Both the position numbers and the translations under genes were made by a program. A stretch of 22,708 nucleotides of DNA, taken from Shewanella sp. KX20019 (GTDB lineage Bacteria > Pseudomonadota > Gammaproteobacteria > Enterobacterales > Shewanellaceae). A model generated the notes under the pieces. It ran no database searches, had not been told where the DNA came from, and saw only the letters and a program-made list of their open reading frames with translations. The DNA lies in the NCBI RefSeq assembly GCF_016757755.1, contig NZ_CP068438.1:1-22708 (forward strand). Direction: 5' to 3'. Positions 7,373 through 14,281 of the stretch are shown here, piece after piece; positions within the stretch are counted from its first letter, which is position 1, and every line of letters starts with the position of its first letter.

Positions 7373-7433
7373 TGTGGCTAGAGCGGCTTAATTACCCGCT
7401 TGAACAGGCTGGAAACTATCGCCAGCCGCCACA
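7373..7433 (+). ncRNA. Candidate three-way-junction RNA in the 5' leader of the 7469 gene
   Basis: Three nested perfect stems can form. The outer stem is TGTGGC (7373-7378) with GCCACA (7428-7433). Hairpin A is AGCGG (7382-7386) with CCGCT (7396-7400). Hairpin B is GGCTGG (7407-7412) with CCAGCC (7422-7427). Only 3-6 unpaired bases lie at the junction. The element ends 35 bases before ATG 7469, so it may control that gene or be a stable small RNA. No known riboswitch was recognised. Confidence 0.45.
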
Positions 7434-7468
7434 TAACTTTTCGATAGGTAAACAAGATAGGGTTTAAT

Positions 7469-7717
7469 ATGCCAGTAAGAAAATTTATCAATGATAACGG
7501 TGGAATCATCGCCGTTGTGACTGCAATTCTAGCGGTTGGCCTATGGGTTACAACAAGCATTAGTAATGTTCAATTAGAACAGTCAAAACGTTTTGAAGAA
7601 CAAAACAAACAGTATCAACAGCAGTTCACTGAAATGGTTGAAAAGATTGGCAAGATTGATGGTGATGCGCGGGTACGAGACAAAGAAATAGAGCTATTGA
7701 TTGCTAACAGCAAGTAA
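7469..7717 (+). CDS. Small single-pass membrane protein (82 aa)
   Basis: ATG 7469 follows ATAGGG. Residues about 12-31 form one strongly hydrophobic segment (GIIAVVTAILAVGLWVTTSI), preceded by basic residues. A long polar helix follows, rich in Gln, Glu and Lys (about 35-80), likely a coiled coil. The size and layout fit small phage membrane proteins such as holin- or spanin-like proteins, but also many plasmid membrane peptides; no motif decides. A structured leader precedes it and a terminator follows. Confidence 0.7.
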   Translation: MPVRKFINDNGGIIAVVTAILAVGLWVTTSISNVQLEQSKRFEEQNKQYQQQFTEMVEKIGKIDGDARVRDKEIELLIANSK

Positions 7718-7727
7718 CACCACGCCC

Positions 7728-7752
7728 GGCCCGCTTATCAGTGGGCCTTTTT
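7728..7752 (+). terminator. Rho-independent terminator after the 82-aa gene
   Basis: GGCCCGC (7728-7734) pairs with GTGGGCC (7741-7747) with one G-T pair, followed by five T. It ends two bases before the end of the convergent gene. Confidence 0.75.
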
Positions 7753-7753
7753 G

Positions 7754-8116
7754 TTATAAGACTTCAATCAATGGTGCATCACCAATAACCCTGACTTCAA
7801 ATTTAGTTCCAAGCGATAAAGCAAGCAATAACAAACCCGGGTAAATTTCATTAATATTTCTCTTTAATTCTGGCGGAATTGAATCATTTATTTTTGAAAT
7901 CAATGAATCAAAACAAAGTGATGAACCGCTTCTAGTCTCAAGGCACGATAGATAACCAACAATGTAACTCAACGTGTGTAAGTGTATTTCACGATCAATT
8001 GAATGCTCTAATTTAATTGTATGATAGTCATTGAAACCAATGCTTTGTAATGTGATATGTGGGAATGCAGTTTTTAAATCATTGATAGTCTGTTTAATCT
8101 TTAACGTGTCGAACAT
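7754..8116 (-). CDS. Hypothetical protein (120 aa)
   Basis: ATG 8116 on the minus strand has AGAGG a few bases upstream. The protein has an N-terminal helix (MFDTLKIKQTINDLK), an HxHxL segment (EIHLHTLSYIVGYLSCLE, about 43-60) and a C-terminal hydrophobic part (YPGLLLLALSLG, about 92-103). No catalytic motif is clear and no family was recognised. Its upstream region carries three 11-bp spaced repeats that could be an operator. It is convergent with the 82-aa gene. Confidence 0.65.
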   Translation of the reverse strand: MFDTLKIKQTINDLKTAFPHITLQSIGFNDYHTIKLEHSIDREIHLHTLSYIVGYLSCLETRSGSSLCFDSLISKINDSIPPELKRNINEIYPGLLLLALSLGTKFEVRVIGDAPLIEVL

Positions 8117-8133
8117 GGTTAACCTCTTATGAA

Positions 8134-8162
8134 GTGATACTAAAGTGATACCAGGGTGATAC
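8134..8162 (+). repeat. Three phased direct repeats GTGATAC upstream of the 120-aa gene
   Basis: GTGATAC occurs at 8134-8140, 8145-8151 and 8156-8162, exactly 11 bp apart, on one face of the helix. A fourth copy is at 8433-8439. The array starts 18 bp before ATG 8116 (minus strand), a normal place for an operator. It could also be a binding array for a replication or partition protein. Confidence 0.5.
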
Positions 8163-8417
8163 TACATCACCACACAGCCAGGACAGTGAGCCAGGTTATA
8201 CATTGTATATACAATAGGGCCAGGACAGCACACCCGGACCAGGGACACACCACACAGCATGGCCATATGTGTTGGCGATACATAACCAGGCAAGAACAGC
8301 ACCACACATCATGTGTAATACCCCCCCCCATACCAGGCCCACACATAACACCACACTGATTCAATTCTGATTCAATCACATATCAATACAACAACCATAC
8401 ACAAGGCATGGACCAGG
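8151..8417 (+). repeat. Non-coding region with eight CCAGG motifs, all in one orientation
   Basis: CCAGG starts at 8151, 8178, 8191, 8220, 8239, 8286, 8333 and 8413; CCTGG is absent. The plus strand is strikingly A/C-rich with many CACAC stretches. The region also holds a perfect 14-bp palindrome ATTGTATATACAAT (8202-8215), a C9 run (8321-8329) and a tandem CTGATTCAAT pair near 8357-8377. It has no credible coding frame. Strand asymmetry and oriented motifs suggest a DNA-processing site (origin, transfer or packaging start). Confidence 0.5.
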
Positions 8418-8631
8418 GCAACAGCACCCCATGTGATACGCGCTGTAATCAATCGTAAGCGTTTATAATATTTATGCGTAAGCAAGGCGCTATGTAATGA
8501 TATTGATGCGCTTAGGGTGAGATATAGACCTGTTACAATCCAAGGTACTTCCTAGACATTACATGCATGTGAGGGTACAAGACCCCGATATTTCGCTAGT
8601 AACAGCGATTTTCAGTTAAGGGTTGTTGTTT
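8418..8631. other. Non-coding stretch with small repeats
   Basis: It contains a direct repeat CGTAAGC (8454-8460 and 8477-8483) around an AT-rich TTTATAATATTTAT segment, a hairpin GGGT-acaag-ACCC near 8574-8586, and TCGCT/AGCGA arms near 8592-8607. No gene was found. Confidence 0.4.
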
Positions 8632-8897
8632 ATGCTTCAAGTTTTGCAGATAAAAAACGGTGTGAAATTTAAGGATGAATAACCAAGCAAATCAGTAAGG
8701 TATTGATACCAGGTAAAATTTACCCCTTTAAAATACCTGACTAAGTTGATCAACTAAAATATGAAAAGCTTGGTTTTATAACAACAGCCGATCTGAAGCG
8801 ATTGAAAAAACTTTCTTTGGATATGGACATGGCCAAAAAATTTAAAAAATTTAATGAACCAGGCTTGTTGTTTGCAGATACAAAAAAAGCCCACTAG
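8632..8897 (+). pseudogene. Possible decayed small gene
   Basis: From ATG 8632 (AAGGG upstream) the frame reads MLQVLQIKNGVKFKDE and meets TAA 8680, then a coding-like stretch, TGA 8704, and another coding-like stretch to TAA 8755. In a second frame 8745-8897 then encodes a basic, helical C-terminus (ADLKRLKKLSLDMDMAKKF) ending at TAG 8895-8897. Together they read like one gene of about 85 codons broken by two stops and a frame shift. No relative was recognised, so chance open frames are a real alternative. Confidence 0.3.
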
Positions 8898-8917
8898 GTT
8901 CCCGGCTAGTGAGCTTT
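8882..8917 (-). terminator. Rho-independent terminator for the minus-strand pair 9550-8949
   Basis: On the minus strand AGCTCACTAG pairs with CTAGTGGGCT (8889-8898 and 8906-8915 on the plus strand) over a CG-rich loop and is followed by a run of T. Confidence 0.75.
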
Positions 8918-8948
8918 GCGCCTTTTTGGATTGGGTTATTCCATCGGC

Positions 8949-9257
8949 TTAATCAAAAATATAATGAAGCAATTCTTCAGCTTCAATTGATGTTTGTTTG
9001 TGTCTAGCTTCTTGTGAATCAGTGCTTGAACGCTTCATTAAAAAGATAGGAATTGTTTGATTCATTGTTATTCGTTCAGCATGGCCAGCAAGGTTATAAA
9101 GTTCAATATCAGAAACGGTTCTTTCTTCAGTGATCGCCTTGCTGAATTCATCAAGATAATCAGCGTTTAAAGTGTTACCGACTTCAAGCCAATCAAGCGC
9201 CCATCGTTTAAGAATGAACGAAATATTATTATCATGGACCAATTTTATTTTTGTCAT
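8949..9257 (-). CDS. Hypothetical protein (102 aa)
   Basis: ATG 9257 overlaps the stop of the upstream gene (TAATG), so the two are translationally coupled. The protein is soluble, acidic and probably helical (LKRWALDWLEVG, ADYLDEFSKAITEE, AEELLHYIFD). No motif or family was recognised. A terminator follows at 8917-8882. Confidence 0.65.
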   Translation of the reverse strand: MTKIKLVHDNNISFILKRWALDWLEVGNTLNADYLDEFSKAITEERTVSDIELYNLAGHAERITMNQTIPIFLMKRSSTDSQEARHKQTSIEAEELLHYIFD

Positions 9258-9550
9258 TAGTAAGGCCAGTTTTCAATTAAAACGGTGACAGGTTCACCCG
9301 CTTTGGCTGTATCAAAACAGATCCCATAATCAGCAATGTTGGCGGCTAAATCTTCCGGGTTCACTTCTTCCCATTGTTTAGCATCAGGATCAAACGACAC
9401 TGAAGCGCCCGCTTCAATATCGTTCATCACAGTGTAACCAGTAATACGGATTTTATTATCTTTCTGTGTTGGCGTGATAATCGGCTTGTTGTTCGCTTTC
9501 TTTATTGGATTGGCCATGAATACGGCTTTCATCATTGGGCTTGTTTTCAT
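9257..9550 (-). CDS. Hypothetical protein (97 aa)
   Basis: ATG 9550 follows GGTGA. In-frame alternatives are ATG 9535, 9532 and 9514; the last would start MANPIKKANNKPI and give 85 residues. The N-terminus is Lys/Asn-rich and polar. A short mixed domain follows (KIRITGYTVMNDIEAGASVS, then EDLAANIADYGI). The C-terminal PVTVLIENWPY looks like a beta strand. No family was recognised. It is the first gene of a two-gene unit. Confidence 0.65.
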   Translation of the reverse strand: MKTSPMMKAVFMANPIKKANNKPIITPTQKDNKIRITGYTVMNDIEAGASVSFDPDAKQWEEVNPEDLAANIADYGICFDTAKAGEPVTVLIENWPY

Positions 9551-9968
9551 CGTTCACCATTCATTTTTATAGTCGTTTTTTGATGGCTTTATTATACGAT
9601 TTTAATAGGGGAATTTTACTAAAACTTACTAGGTGGATTTTGATTTTAGTGGTCTTTAGGAGTCATCTTATTTACTAGGAAATGTAGGCCACCGCATCAC
9701 ATGTTACGCCAAGGAACGGCAAAGTGAAGCGATAGCCTAACATATACACTGTAACAAGTCAAAAAAAAATATCTGTTCTAAGTGGTTGATCACACTGATG
9801 TTTTTAGCTGTCATTGATGCACCATTTATCTATTATTTGTAGCGGTAAAATATCGCATAAAATAACAGCTTGTAAGTTGCTGATTTTGTTGCGGTTCACG
9901 CTTGTTTTCCATGCCTGTTGCTAAAGTGACTTTTTAAATTTGACCGAAAATATCGGATTATTTAGGCC
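9551..9968. promoter_or_regulatory. Gene-free region with the promoter of the 9550 unit
   Basis: On the minus strand a perfect TATAAT lies at 9596-9591 about 40 bases before ATG 9550; the -35 (GTAAAA, 17 nt away) is poor. The rest holds no credible ORF. A partial match to the promoter-set sequence (ttgtaagttgctgatttt, from 9869) is present without the TTTACA dyad. Confidence 0.4.
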
Positions 9969-9993
9969 AAAAAATGCCGGGGATTAACCCGGC
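9969..9993 (-). terminator. Rho-independent terminator of the primase-helicase operon
   Basis: GCCGGG (9976-9981) pairs with CCCGGC (9988-9993); on the minus strand ATTTTTT follows. Confidence 0.8.
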
Positions 9994-9999
9994 TTAATA

Positions 10000-10377
10000 T
10001 CATCGTATTGCGTAAGGTTTCAATCCTGCTTTAATCCTAACTTCATTCACTCTAACTCGCCTACCTTCAGGGCCGTTAGCAAATTTTTTAGGTGATATTG
10101 CCCACTTTGGGATCGTGTCAGGTGTTAGCCGTTCGATTCTCCATGCTTTAAAATCTTCACTTACAAGCACATAACCAATATCAAGAAGACGAGTATTAAA
10201 ACGTTTGTTAACGACATAGATTGCACCATCATTGTATTTTTTTGGGTAATCTGATTTTGTTATATACCCGTTTCGTTGATTTGCGGTTACAAGGCTAATT
10301 AATACACCTCTTTTAAGCCGCAATTTTTCAATAATTATTTCTGTTCCACGGGCTGTAATCCTTGATTTCTTAAACAT
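10000..10377 (-). CDS. Hypothetical basic protein, coupled to the primase-helicase (125 aa)
   Basis: I prefer ATG 10377 (MFKKSRITARG) because it overlaps the primase-helicase stop by eight bases, a common coupling arrangement; an upstream in-frame start at 10416 would overlap more. The protein is strongly basic (RGTEIIIEKLRLKRG, near residues 10-24), has YITKSDYPKKYNDGAIYVVNKRF in the middle and KFANGPEGRRVRVNEVRIK near the end. This suggests nucleic-acid binding, but no fold was recognised. Its position as the last gene before the terminator suggests a role beside the helicase. Confidence 0.65.
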   Translation of the reverse strand: MFKKSRITARGTEIIIEKLRLKRGVLISLVTANQRNGYITKSDYPKKYNDGAIYVVNKRFNTRLLDIGYVLVSEDFKAWRIERLTPDTIPKWAISPKKFANGPEGRRVRVNEVRIKAGLKPYAIR

Positions 10378-12367
10378 TGAAATCACCGATAAAATAAGTA
10401 GCTTTGTTTGCCTCAATGGTTCTTACTAACGATCCAGTTTTAACCGCTGATTCAATAACCTTTCTGAACGTTGATTCAGAGCGGCCCTTTTTATCTGTCC
10501 TATCCTGATATATATGAAGTAATTCTTTTCTTGTTATGCTTCCGCCATTTTCTAGAATAATGGTTTTAATCAAAGTAAGGCGATCATCTGTATTTATTAT
10601 TTCATCGACTTCATAAACGTTTGATTCTTCATTTTTTGTAATTTCATCAGGAATAACAGCCCATTTTTTAGCGTTAATATCATGCTTCAGCGTCATTGGC
10701 TCCATGCCTTTAACATTACGCATTTCAAAGAATGCCCTAACTGTTCCATTATCTTGTTTTTCCATCATAAACCCGGTGTCATACCAGCCACGGAAATGTG
10801 ACGCACCACGGATTAATTCAAAGCGTTTTGTTTCGTCAATATCAGTATTTTTTGCTGTTCCTGATTTTGAAACGTGGTGAATGATGGCAATTGCTGAATT
10901 AGTGCGTTCAATAATGTCATCTATTTTATCGAAAAGTGTAGATACATCGTTATTATCGTTTTCACTTAAACCGCCAATAAAATTCACGATTGGATCTATT
11001 ATTAACAATTCAATTTCAAGCGATTTCATTTGATGAATTAACCAAATAATATCCTTTGGATTGGTTAAATCTTTTCTTATTCGACCAGTGCCGGAAAAAT
11101 TAGAATCAATAAGTTTTATTTGTTCTGTTGTTAGTGTTTTTTGGTCAATAGTGAGATCCATTCTATCGCCTAAATAACCCTTGTGAATTTCAGCCTGAAG
11201 CCAAAGCGTTTTAACTGGCCTTTCAAATTTCTGTTCAAGAAATTCACCGCCCATTGCCGCATTTACGCCAAGCGACAAAGCAAAAAAACTTTTCCCCGTC
11301 TTTGGTGCGCCAGCAATTAAAATCTTTGCCCCGGGGAAAATACAGCCATCACGCCAAAGTGCTTCAGGTCTATGTTTTTTAGTCTCATTAAACCCACGAA
11401 GACCACGAATTATATTATCCTCATCAAGCTGATATTCTTCACCTTCTTCAAGGATAAATTCAGGTAATTGGTTTTTTTCTGGATCTTCCCAACCATATTT
11501 TTCAGCGATTTTAAAAATCAATTCCGGGTGAATGCCTTTGGCGTTATCAAACGATTTCCATTCATGTTCCATGCTGTTTGGCGTGAACTTTCCCGGGCAA
11601 GTGCTAGACCATAGAAGCCACAAATTATAGGCTTGTGAAGCGGCCCCGGTTGCCTGAAGTGCCATGCCAACGTTAATCCATTCATCACGGCCAATATCAG
11701 CCGGGATATAGAACAATGCACAACGCAAGCGGCGCATAAAGTCAGGGGTTTGATCTGGTTCATTGTCGATTTCTAGTGTTGGCGGTGAATCATGGCGTTT
11801 AATGAATTCCGTTGCTTCTTCAGGCAATATTTCAATTTCTTGATCCCATGGGTTCTGTTCGCCGTCCCACGCATACACGCCGCCGCTATGGTGTTTTGAT
11901 GGCGTTGCCACGATATAACCGCCATCGGCCTTCACATCAAAGCCAGGCCGCAATTTTAAGCGTGATCCAATGGTTTCACCTTCAGGATATTCAAAAATCA
12001 TGTGCTGGCCGCCGCCGCCCGTATTTTGGACGCAAGCAATATCACTGATAAAACACCCGCATTCAGTTTCCATATCATCAGGCGAAAAAGCGCCTTCTTT
12101 GTAGCCATCAAAATCAAGGGCCACAATTCCTGATTCTTTACCAGTAGCAATGCCAACATTCAGCCAATCACGGCCATCAAACCAGACTTCAATGGTGGCG
12201 GTGTCGGTTGTCGCTTCAGCCTTCCAGCTTTTTACCAATGCCGGGTGTTTGCCGGGTGAATTACAATCTGATTTTCCACACGTGCAAGCGCCGTCTTTTA
12301 TTCCGTGAATAGGGAATACACGCCAGCCTAATTCAGCATATTTCTTACTTACTCCAAGGAAATTCAT
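10370..12367 (-). CDS. Bifunctional primase-polymerase / RepA-like helicase (665 aa)
   Basis: From ATG 12367 the protein has an N-terminal primase-polymerase domain (residues about 1-190). The catalytic acidic motif is in VALDFDGY (Asp85 and Asp87), the GGGGQH motif is at 117-122, and FDVKADGGYIVATPSKH carries the usual Gly-Gly...Pro-Ser-x-His signature. A primase C-terminal helical domain follows (about 211-293). Then comes a RecA/KaiC-type helicase ATPase (about 340-545) with Walker A GAPKTGKS (353-360), Walker B LLIIDP (454-459) and IIHHVSK (His497, His498). A helical C-terminus (about 590-663) looks like a winged helix. Such proteins prime and unwind DNA for plasmids and phages. ATG 12367 sits 23 bases inside the upstream gene's end; an in-frame start at 12427 is less likely. 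Confidence 0.9.
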   Translation of the reverse strand: MNFLGVSKKYAELGWRVFPIHGIKDGACTCGKSDCNSPGKHPALVKSWKAEATTDTATIEVWFDGRDWLNVGIATGKESGIVALDFDGYKEGAFSPDDMETECGCFISDIACVQNTGGGGQHMIFEYPEGETIGSRLKLRPGFDVKADGGYIVATPSKHHSGGVYAWDGEQNPWDQEIEILPEEATEFIKRHDSPPTLEIDNEPDQTPDFMRRLRCALFYIPADIGRDEWINVGMALQATGAASQAYNLWLLWSSTCPGKFTPNSMEHEWKSFDNAKGIHPELIFKIAEKYGWEDPEKNQLPEFILEEGEEYQLDEDNIIRGLRGFNETKKHRPEALWRDGCIFPGAKILIAGAPKTGKSFFALSLGVNAAMGGEFLEQKFERPVKTLWLQAEIHKGYLGDRMDLTIDQKTLTTEQIKLIDSNFSGTGRIRKDLTNPKDIIWLIHQMKSLEIELLIIDPIVNFIGGLSENDNNDVSTLFDKIDDIIERTNSAIAIIHHVSKSGTAKNTDIDETKRFELIRGASHFRGWYDTGFMMEKQDNGTVRAFFEMRNVKGMEPMTLKHDINAKKWAVIPDEITKNEESNVYEVDEIINTDDRLTLIKTIILENGGSITRKELLHIYQDRTDKKGRSESTFRKVIESAVKTGSLVRTIEANKATYFIGDFNV

Positions 12368-12737
12368 TATATCCGCGCCCCCCTGTAAAATCTTTAAATG
12401 TGAAATATTCATATTCTTTACCATCAATAAAATAGTTGTGGATATATAAACTTTCCCTTATTACATATCTATTATTATCACTATTTAAAGAATCAATGAA
12501 CTTATTAATGAAGTAAATAAAATCAAAAACTTGCTTTCTTGAAAAGGTTTTCTGAAAATCAGGAACCAACATATACCCATTAAATAAAATATCAGCTAGG
12601 CAGCTAATTAATTTGTTTTTATTTACGTCAAAGTAAGTGTAATTATCAGGGTTGAAATTATTTAAAATAATAATTTGTTGTTTTATTGGCATTACCCTGC
12701 ATTGCACTTTATATAACTGTTGAACTCTGTTCATCAT
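12345..12737 (-). CDS. Hypothetical protein preceding the primase-helicase (130 aa)
   Basis: ATG 12737 has GAGG upstream; the ORF ends 23 bases inside the primase-helicase gene, so translation is likely coupled. The protein is rich in Asn, Phe, Tyr and Ile, with helices such as KQVFDFIYFINKFIDSL (about 68-84). No enzyme motif is visible and no family was recognised. The gene is much more AT-rich than the primase-helicase gene, which hints at a separate origin. Confidence 0.65.
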   Translation of the reverse strand: MMNRVQQLYKVQCRVMPIKQQIIILNNFNPDNYTYFDVNKNKLISCLADILFNGYMLVPDFQKTFSRKQVFDFIYFINKFIDSLNSDNNRYVIRESLYIHNYFIDGKEYEYFTFKDFTGGRGYNEFPWSK

Positions 12738-12978
12738 CTTGATCGCCTCATTATTTACGATGCAATATTAATTACATAGTTAACAAGTTATCAAGATGAT
12801 AATTAACGCGATAAACACAGCATTGACTTTAAACAAAGCCAATAAAAACAATGAAAGTTAGTGGCCACTAATTACAACGGGGGAATTCAGGGAACAAATA
12901 AAAATGATGTGTTTTTGTGGATGTGATCGCGTTGTATGTAAAATCTGAAGCATTGGCCATGGTTACTGGCCATAGATT
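12738..12978. promoter_or_regulatory. Intergenic region upstream of the primase-helicase operon
   Basis: On the minus strand TTGATA (12794-12789) and TTAATA/TAATAT (12771-12765) could be a promoter for the 12737 gene, weak by consensus. A 10-bp palindrome AGTGGCCACT lies near 12860 and a repeated TGGCCAT near 12955-12973. No gene was found here. Confidence 0.3.
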
Positions 12979-13605
12979 TCACACAGCGCCCCGGTGTTTT
13001 TCTATATCTTCAAGATAGCGCTTCATAGCTGAACATTTAGCACAGCCAGTACCTTTGGCGTGTGCGCCTGGTGTTTGTTTAAACTCGCCGTGAACGGGGC
13101 AAATGATGATCACATTATCAACGGCTTTCACGTATTCAACACGGCTGTAATCATAGTGATCACCATGGGCAGCTTTAGCCTTTTCAATGAAATTATCATA
13201 GCGTTTTTTTATCTTTTCATCTTGTACGCATTCAGGGCATTTTGAGCCGCTTATATGTAATTCAGCCTTTTGTTTAAACTCGCCGTGAACATTGCAAATT
13301 ATTTTAATCGTGTCACTTTGGCGGCTGCAATTAACAAGAGAATAATCATATTTATTGGCGTGAATTTCATTGCACCTGGCCTTGAAATTTTCAGGCGTTA
13401 GCAAACCACGGCCCGCGCATTTTGGGCAGCCGTGGCCCCTAATATGATTCCCGATCATTTGCCAAAATGAACCATGAACATTACACACTATTTCAACTTT
13501 TTTAGTTGAACCCAAATAAATAGATTTTGAATAATCATACTTATTGGCGTGTATCTCATTTGCCAAAATAATAAAATTCTCAAGGTGTCTTTTAGCATCA
13601 CGCAT
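12979..13605 (-). CDS. Protein with three zinc-finger-like repeats (208 aa)
   Basis: Three repeats of about 53 residues, about 64 apart, fill the protein: 11-63, 74-126 and 139-191. Each has an N-terminal helix with a KYDYS or HYDYS motif, then CxxHG, a helix with His, then GxxCPxC or GxxCAxC. The probable zinc ligands are Cys41/His44/Cys60/Cys63, Cys104/His107/Cys123/Cys126 and Cys169/His172/Cys188/Cys191. Repeats of this kind occur as DNA-binding parts of phage and mobile-element endonucleases (DUF723-like). No nuclease domain is present here. The start ATG 13605 overlaps the upstream stop (ATGCGTGA), and the upstream ORF holds a fourth repeat, so the two may be one gene split by a frame shift. 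Confidence 0.75.
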   Translation of the reverse strand: MRDAKRHLENFIILANEIHANKYDYSKSIYLGSTKKVEIVCNVHGSFWQMIGNHIRGHGCPKCAGRGLLTPENFKARCNEIHANKYDYSLVNCSRQSDTIKIICNVHGEFKQKAELHISGSKCPECVQDEKIKKRYDNFIEKAKAAHGDHYDYSRVEYVKAVDNVIIICPVHGEFKQTPGAHAKGTGCAKCSAMKRYLEDIEKHRGAV

Positions 13606-13873
13606 CTTTACAAAACACTGAATCTATTATTTTAATGAATTTTTTATTTTGCTTTGGCCAGTATTCGCCTTTATTCCTGGTGTTACTTTGATTGCAGCAA
13701 TAACAGCCATTTTTTAAAAACAATTCTGGATTGAAAATTTTTTCGCCGTGGATAGGACAGATGATTTTTACAGAGGTTTTGCGATCAACATAGTCAACAA
13801 GGCTGTAATCAAAATGATCGCCTTGCGCTTCAATGCACTTTTCAATAAACAATTCAGTTTTACGAAGCGACAT
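13598..13873 (-). CDS. Protein with one zinc-finger-like repeat (91 aa)
   Basis: ATG 13873 (MSLRKTEL) follows GAGGGGG with six T between; an upstream TTG start would lie inside the terminator. Residues about 8-62 are one copy of the repeat found three times in the next gene: HFDYS, CPIH (Cys39, His42) and GCYCC (Cys57, Cys60). A basic tail follows and ends at TGA, overlapping the next ATG by eight bases. It is either a coupled two-gene unit or one four-repeat gene with a frame break. The ribosome binding site lies inside the terminator stem just upstream. Confidence 0.7.
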   Translation of the reverse strand: MSLRKTELFIEKCIEAQGDHFDYSLVDYVDRKTSVKIICPIHGEKIFNPELFLKNGCYCCNQSNTRNKGEYWPKQNKKFIKIIDSVFCKDA

Positions 13874-13901
13874 AAAAAACCCCCTCAATAAATTAAGGGG
13901 G
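13874..13901 (-). terminator. Terminator hairpin that contains the next gene's ribosome binding site
   Basis: On the minus strand ACCCCCTTAATTTATTGAGG forms a stem (CCCCC with GGGGG, 13901-13897 and 13884-13880), followed by six T and immediately by ATG 13873. The GAGGGGG half is also the Shine-Dalgarno sequence. Confidence 0.65.
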
Positions 13902-13921
13902 TAATATAATATTTTTAATTA

Positions 13922-14281
13922 TTAATTTGTAGGGCTTGAATTCAAATAAGATGATTGAATAATATCGTTTTCAGTCTTGCTGATTATGTTGTTTTTTGAA
14001 TAATCACTAAGTGTGATCAACAATTTATTATACGCTTTGTATATGTCATTATAATATTTGTGATTGCTGTCATTCCTATATAACCAGAAGTGAAGCGTTT
14101 TTAATGCTATAAATTCAACATCACAATTTTTACTCTTTGCATAAGCTCCGCAAATGTCATTGAAACTAAAATCAATCAACTTACTTGCCATTGCGCCAGG
14201 CGCAACGCAATCAGAAAAGTGTGAAGCAATGACACGTTTAACGCGCCAACGCTTCAGATAAAAACGAAGAAGAAACCACAT
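13922..14281 (-). CDS. Hypothetical protein (119 aa)
   Basis: ATG 14281 overlaps the TAA of the upstream helix-turn-helix gene (TAATG), so the two are coupled. The N-terminus is basic and aromatic (MWFLLRFYLKRWRVKR), possibly a membrane-surface or nucleic-acid-binding helix. The middle has two Cys-containing segments (SDCVAPGA, NDICGAY) and the C-terminus is Asn/Ser-rich. No family was recognised. It ends at the terminator that precedes the zinc-repeat genes. Confidence 0.65.
   Translation of the reverse strand: MWFLLRFYLKRWRVKRVIASHFSDCVAPGAMASKLIDFSFNDICGAYAKSKNCDVEFIALKTLHFWLYRNDSNHKYYNDIYKAYNKLLITLSDYSKNNIISKTENDIIQSSYLNSSPTN

Noticed and set aside
7373..7433. A tRNA or tRNA-like gene
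   Set aside because: The element folds into three stems, but lacks the T-arm consensus, an anticodon arm of proper size and a seven-base acceptor stem.
8156..8379. Overlapping ORFs on both strands (8156-8359 and 8167-8379)
   Set aside because: They are rich in His, Thr and Cys because of the CACAC-type repeats, overlap each other, and have no ribosome binding sites.
8134..8439. A CRISPR array or origin of transfer
   Set aside because: Repeats are only 5-7 bp with irregular or 11-bp spacing, no spacers of even size exist, and no relaxase or known nick site was found. A transfer site remains an untested idea only.
8574..8620. Transposon end or retron-like RNA
   Set aside because: GGGGTC-like bases and small hairpins are present, but there is no matching second end, no target duplication and no transposase or reverse transcriptase.
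11812..12048. Plus-strand ORF within the primase-helicase gene
   Set aside because: It lies wholly inside a well-supported coding region on the other strand and has no protein-like composition.
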